Assembly (NCBI GenBank): GCA_044344145.1
Contig: JBIJDM010000040.1
Location: 1 to 16,186 of the forward strand
Length of the DNA: 16,186 nt
Direction: 5' to 3'
From: JBAXGE01 sp044344145
Lineage (GTDB): Bacteria > Planctomycetota > Phycisphaerae > WQYP01
The notes beneath the pieces are model-generated. The model was not told the origin of the DNA, did not search any database, and saw only the letters and a program-made list of their open reading frames with translations. Below are positions 14,158-16,186 of this stretch, in pieces (position 1 is the first letter of the stretch; each line of letters starts with the position of its first letter). The translations under genes were made by a program, and so were the position numbers.

Positions 14158-14172
14158 GGTCTCTGGGGTAGC

Positions 14173-14541
14173 TTAGGCTACCGGCAGATTCAGCGCGGCC
14201 TTGGCCTTGGCTGCAATCTGATCGAAGGCTGCGGGATCGGCAATGGCGATTTCCGACAGGCTCTTGCGGTTCAGGGTGATGCCCGACTTGATCAGGCCGT
14301 CAATCAACTGGCCATAACGCAGACCCCGGGCCCGCGCTGCCGCGGACAGACGGATGATCCACAGGCCGCGATAATCACGCTTCTTGATGCGGCGGCCAAC
14401 CTGACGGTAGGCACCGGCCCGCAATAGAGTCTCGTGGGCCGACTTATAAAGTACCCCGCGCCCGCCGACAAAGCCCTTGGCGCGTTTGAGCAAACGCTTG
14501 TGCCGGCGTTTACGTGTAAAACCTGCTGTTACCCGTGGCAT
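14173..14541 (-). CDS. rplT: 50S ribosomal protein L20 (bL20)
   Basis: 122 residues, slightly longer than the usual 115-120. bL20 binds 23S rRNA early in 50S assembly. The N-terminus 'MPRVTAGFTRKRRHKRLLKRAKGFVGGRG' and 'LFKSA…RAGAYRQVGRRIKKRDYRGLWIIRLSAAAR' (here with YKSAHETLLRAGAY) are the signature of the family, and 'GLRYGQLIDGLIKSGITLNRKSLSEIAIADPAAF' is the globular C-terminal part. ATG 14541 has AAGAGG seven bases upstream. It lies 57 bases after rpmI; that gap holds an eight-base T-run (minus strand, 14580-14573) preceded by the tandem TCCGC-AGGG-TCCGC but no hairpin. Confidence 0.97.
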   Translation of the reverse strand: MPRVTAGFTRKRRHKRLLKRAKGFVGGRGVLYKSAHETLLRAGAYRQVGRRIKKRDYRGLWIIRLSAAARARGLRYGQLIDGLIKSGITLNRKSLSEIAIADPAAFDQIAAKAKAALNLPVA

Positions 14542-14598
14542 AATTCACCTCTTAACGATTGTGTTCGAGTGTAAAAAAAAGCGGACCCTGCGGACACC

Positions 14599-14802
14599 TT
14601 AACGGGCGCCGGGGCCTAACAACGTAATCATCTTACGCGAGATTACCGAGTCAATGCTGGTGGTGCCACGCAACTGCCGACGACGCTTGCTGGTCTTACC
14701 GCTCTGCAAGTGGCCCTTGTTGTGCTTGTGGAACTTGACTTTGCCCGTGGCGGTGACGCGCACGCGCTTCTTGATACCTTTGTGTGTCTTCTGCTTCGGC
14801 AC
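14599..14802 (-). CDS. rpmI: 50S ribosomal protein L35 (bL35)
   Basis: 67 residues from GTG 14802. This start gives the family's usual N-terminus (M/V)PKQKTHKGIKKR and has GGAG eight bases upstream; a longer frame from TTG 14829 would add nine residues absent from bL35 and run across that Shine-Dalgarno. The body is very basic: 'VTATGKVKFHKHNKGHLQSGKTSKRRRQLRG'. It is the first gene of the rpmI–rplT–pheS unit. infC, which stands before rpmI in many bacteria, is not here; the next gene upstream is divergent rpsD. Confidence 0.95.
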   Translation of the reverse strand: MPKQKTHKGIKKRVRVTATGKVKFHKHNKGHLQSGKTSKRRRQLRGTTSIDSVISRKMITLLGPGAR

Positions 14803-14889
14803 GGCTCGACTCCGTAGTAATAGCCACAACTTTGTGGCCCATCCTGCCCGACACGGACTCTACACAGAGTCTATGCCCGATGGGGAAAG
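14803..14889 (-). other. Leader of the rpmI transcript with two hairpins
   Basis: From a transcript start near 14889, two stem-loops lie in about 86 nt: GACTCT-GTGT-AGAGTC (14871-14856) and GCCACAA-AG-TTGTGGC (14838-14823). L20 represses its own operon through leader structures in several bacteria, so such a role is possible here, but no resemblance to a known L20 leader was established. Confidence 0.35.
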
Positions 14890-14895
14890 TCCATC

Positions 14896-14924
14896 TTTAT
14901 ACCCGATACCCGGCAGAATTTCCA
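14896..14924 (-). promoter_or_regulatory. Promoter of rpmI–rplT(–pheS)
   Basis: On the minus strand TGGAAA (14924-14919, 4 of 6) and TATAAA (14901-14896, 5 of 6) are separated by exactly 17 bases, with a predicted start near 14889. It is divergent from the rpsD promoter 112 bases away. Between the two promoters (14925-15036) I see no gene. Confidence 0.6.
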
Positions 14925-15036
14925 GCGACCATGATTTCTGGGGATAAGATTCACGACAAACATCCGCAGATCCGCCACCCGGATTCAGGGCGGCATCATA
15001 CTCCAAACCCGGAAAAAGCCCAAGTGTCACCCCAGT

Positions 15037-15065
15037 TTGACGGTTCCCCACCCGTAACGTATACT
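15037..15065 (+). promoter_or_regulatory. Promoter of rpsD
   Basis: TTGACG (15037-15042, 5 of 6) and TATACT (15060-15065, 5 of 6) with a 17-base spacer; predicted transcript start near 15072. It is among the best sigma70-type promoters in the window, fitting a highly expressed ribosomal gene. Confidence 0.8.
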
Positions 15066-15071
15066 GCGGGG

Positions 15072-15189
15072 CTTAACATTGCCGAGAAGGCTTGCTGGAA
15101 CCTGTGTTCCGGTAGGTACGCCGGCTTCGGGGCAACGGATGTGCTGCGTGTGTGGCATGCCGGGTGCCTGAGTTCGAAAGAGGTGTTCT
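15072..15189 (+). other. rpsD 5' leader with hairpins and a tiny Cys-rich frame
   Basis: About 118 nt of untranslated RNA before rpsD. Small stems are visible: GCC/GGC (15081-15091) and GGAAC-CTGT-GTTCC (15097-15110). A ten-codon frame from ATG 15139 to TGA 15171 reads MCCVCGMPGA and ends 18 bases before the rpsD start, with AGAGG of rpsD between. S4 controls its own synthesis through mRNA leaders in other bacteria; a similar role is possible here but no known leader motif is recognised. Confidence 0.35.
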
Positions 15190-15792
15190 ATGGGCCGTAA
15201 AACCGGACCGAAGGTTCGTATCTCCCGTCGTCTGGGCGTCGCAATTGCGGATTTGCCCAAGCATACAAAATTTGGCGAAGAATTTGTTGCCCCCGGCATG
15301 CATGGCATGCGCAGTCAGCGTCTGTCTGACTACGGCGTGCGGCTCCGCGAAAAACAGCGGCTCAAAGCCCACTACAGCGTGCTGGAAAAGCAGTTCCGTC
15401 GCTATATGACCGAAGCCAAAGCCAGCAAGGGTAACACCGGCGTCACCCTGCTGCAGCTTCTGGAAACCCGTCTGGATAACGTCGTCCGCCGCACCGGCGT
15501 CGTGCGTTCGATCTGGTCCGCCCGTCAGTTGGTGGCCCACGGCCATGTGCTGGTCAACGGCAAGAAGCTGGACATCGCCAGCTACTGCGTCCCGGTCGGT
15601 GCGGTGATCACCTTCAAGGAAAAGACCCACAAGATGCTGCGTGAGAACATGGAAACCCTCGCCGGCCATCAGGTCCCCAGCTGGATGGATTTCAATCCCG
15701 CCCAGTTGGAAGCCAAGACCCTGAGCCTGCCGACGCCGGAAACCATTCCGTTCAGCGTCAACACCAATCTGGTTATCGAATCGTATCGTTAA
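15190..15792 (+). CDS. rpsD: 30S ribosomal protein S4 (uS4)
   Basis: 200 residues. uS4 binds 16S rRNA and starts assembly of the 30S body. Seen: the N-terminus MGRKTGPKVRISRRLGV, the helical 'GMHGMRSQRLSDYGVRLREKQRLKAHYSVLEKQFRRYM' segment, and the S4 RNA-binding domain (about 92-155; 'LLETRLDNVVRRTGVVRSIWSARQLVAHGHVLVNGKKLD'). The N-terminal cysteines that bind zinc in one class of S4 are absent: 'GPKVRISRR' stands where Zn forms read 'GPKCRLCRR'. This is the zinc-free form; its only Cys is in SYCVPVG. ATG 15190 has AGAGG six bases upstream. It is monocistronic between its own promoter and terminator, outside the usual alpha operon. The C-terminus (SVNTNLVIESYR) is the typical end of the family. 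Confidence 0.97.
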   Translation: MGRKTGPKVRISRRLGVAIADLPKHTKFGEEFVAPGMHGMRSQRLSDYGVRLREKQRLKAHYSVLEKQFRRYMTEAKASKGNTGVTLLQLLETRLDNVVRRTGVVRSIWSARQLVAHGHVLVNGKKLDIASYCVPVGAVITFKEKTHKMLRENMETLAGHQVPSWMDFNPAQLEAKTLSLPTPETIPFSVNTNLVIESYR

Positions 15793-15821
15793 TCCGAACG
15801 GGCGTAAGTTACGTCATCACG

Positions 15822-15860
15822 CAATCGGCTTTGCCTCCCGGCAAGGCCGATTGTTTTTTT
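15822..15860 (+). terminator. Intrinsic terminator of rpsD
   Basis: A 14-bp stem with one T·G pair (CAATCGGC-T-TTGCC, loop TCCC, GGCAA-G-GCCGATTG) followed by seven T. It lies 29 bases after the rpsD stop and closes a monocistronic unit. Confidence 0.95.
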
Positions 15861-15884
15861 GCCGGGGGCAATTTATCCCCACGG

Positions 15885-15913
15885 CTGCCAAGTCGCCCCC
15901 GGGCGTATATACT
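15885..15913 (+). promoter_or_regulatory. Promoter of the Mrp/MIP18-type gene
   Basis: CTGCCA (15885-15890, 4 of 6) and TATACT (15908-15913, 5 of 6) with a 17-base spacer; start near 15920, giving a leader of about 17 bases. Confidence 0.55.
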
Positions 15914-15936
15914 TCAGCTTTTAGCGGAGTAGCTGT

Positions 15937-16186
15937 ATGAGTCTGACCGAAGATGCCGTGTTAAGTGTTCTGCGTACGGTTCAGGACCCTGAACTGTTCA
16001 AAGATATTGTCACCCTGAATATGGTCAAAAAGATCCGCCTGTGCGAGGGCAACGTCAGTTTGGATGTCGAACTGACCACCCCGGCGTGCCCGCTGAAAGA
16101 TAAAATCCGCGCCGATATTGTCGCTGCCGTCAGCAAACTCCCCGGCGTGGAAAATGTGCTGGTGAATTTCAGTGCCCAGGTCCGTC
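15937..16186 (+). CDS. Mrp/NBP35-type Fe-S carrier ATPase or MIP18-family protein (N-terminus only, cut by window end)
   Basis: 83 codons are visible and the frame runs off the right edge. They form a complete MIP18/DUF59-like domain: 'VLSVLRTVQDPELFKDIVTLNMVKKI' with DPEL at 17-20, then 'VELTTPACPLKDKI' with the conserved Cys51 in TTPACP, and 'LPGVENVLVNFSAQVR'. This is how Mrp (ApbC) proteins begin; there a P-loop ATPase domain that carries and hands over Fe-S clusters would follow. A short stand-alone MIP18 protein (SufT/PaaD-like) is the alternative and the next roughly 60 bases would decide. ATG 15937 has GGAG seven bases upstream. It follows the rpsD terminator, so it is a separate unit. 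Confidence 0.85.
   Translation, partial: MSLTEDAVLSVLRTVQDPELFKDIVTLNMVKKIRLCEGNVSLDVELTTPACPLKDKIRADIVAAVSKLPGVENVLVNFSAQVR

Noticed and set aside
14803..14841. ATG-started frame (minus strand) running from the rpmI leader into rpmI
   Set aside because: It overlaps rpmI in another frame; the L35 frame with GTG 14802 and its GGAG site is certain, and the alternative product has no sensible composition.
15160..15185. T-loop-like GTTCGAA, possible tRNA 3' half
   Set aside because: No acceptor, D or anticodon arms can be built around it; it belongs to the rpsD leader just before its Shine-Dalgarno.
1..16186. CRISPR arrays, insertion sequences, integrases, phage genes or tRNA genes
   Set aside because: No regularly spaced repeats, transposase-like frames, terminal inverted repeats with target duplications, or tRNA cloverleaf were seen on either strand.

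Overview
The window looks like chromosome from a GC-rich bacterium of the Planctomycetes–Verrucomicrobia–Chlamydiae group, most likely a planctomycete of the Phycisphaerae type. This is inferred from gene content: a gliding-type (GldA/F/G-like) ABC operon ending in a DUF4340 gene, a GAF–PP2C (SpoIIE-type) phosphatase, a stand-alone rpsD, and a repeat-like intergenic stretch at the left edge. It was not checked against any database. I see no phage, insertion sequence, CRISPR array, tRNA or rRNA.

Left part (1–6276, all genes on the minus strand): a self-contained transcription unit. A canonical promoter (about 6249–6276) leads a 110-nt structured leader, then an ABC ATPase, a six-helix permease, a GldG-like auxiliary protein anchored at both ends, and a DUF4340 membrane-anchored protein. 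It ends in a perfect UUCG-loop terminator (158–188). The three ABC genes and the DUF4340 gene probably act as one envelope complex with unknown cargo.

Middle (6447–13061): a ferredoxin-type nitrite reductase (nirA-like) runs divergently from the ABC operon and converges on a sensor phosphatase (PocR-like, GAF, PP2C) on the minus strand. Upstream of the phosphatase, on the same strand, lies a secreted glycine-rich protein with a TPR-like C-terminal region. Next come, on the plus strand, an EamA-family (DMT superfamily) permease and a small coding-like frame with an uncertain 5' end, closed by a strong terminator at 13032–13061.

Right part (13085–16186): translation genes. rpmI–rplT–pheS run on the minus strand from a promoter at about 14896–14924; infC is not directly upstream of rpmI and pheT does not follow pheS. 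A terminator-like hairpin, embedded in a possible 16-codon leader peptide whose stop codon overlaps the pheS Shine-Dalgarno, separates rplT from pheS. Divergent from rpmI is monocistronic rpsD (Cys-poor S4) with a near-consensus promoter, a 118-nt leader and a strong terminator. The start of an Mrp/MIP18-type Fe-S protein runs off the right edge.

Most interesting for follow-up: the putative attenuator and leader peptide before pheS, the structured leader of the ABC operon, the degenerate PocR-like input domain of the phosphatase, the small frame at 12761–13006, and the bounded Gld-like/DUF4340 operon itself.
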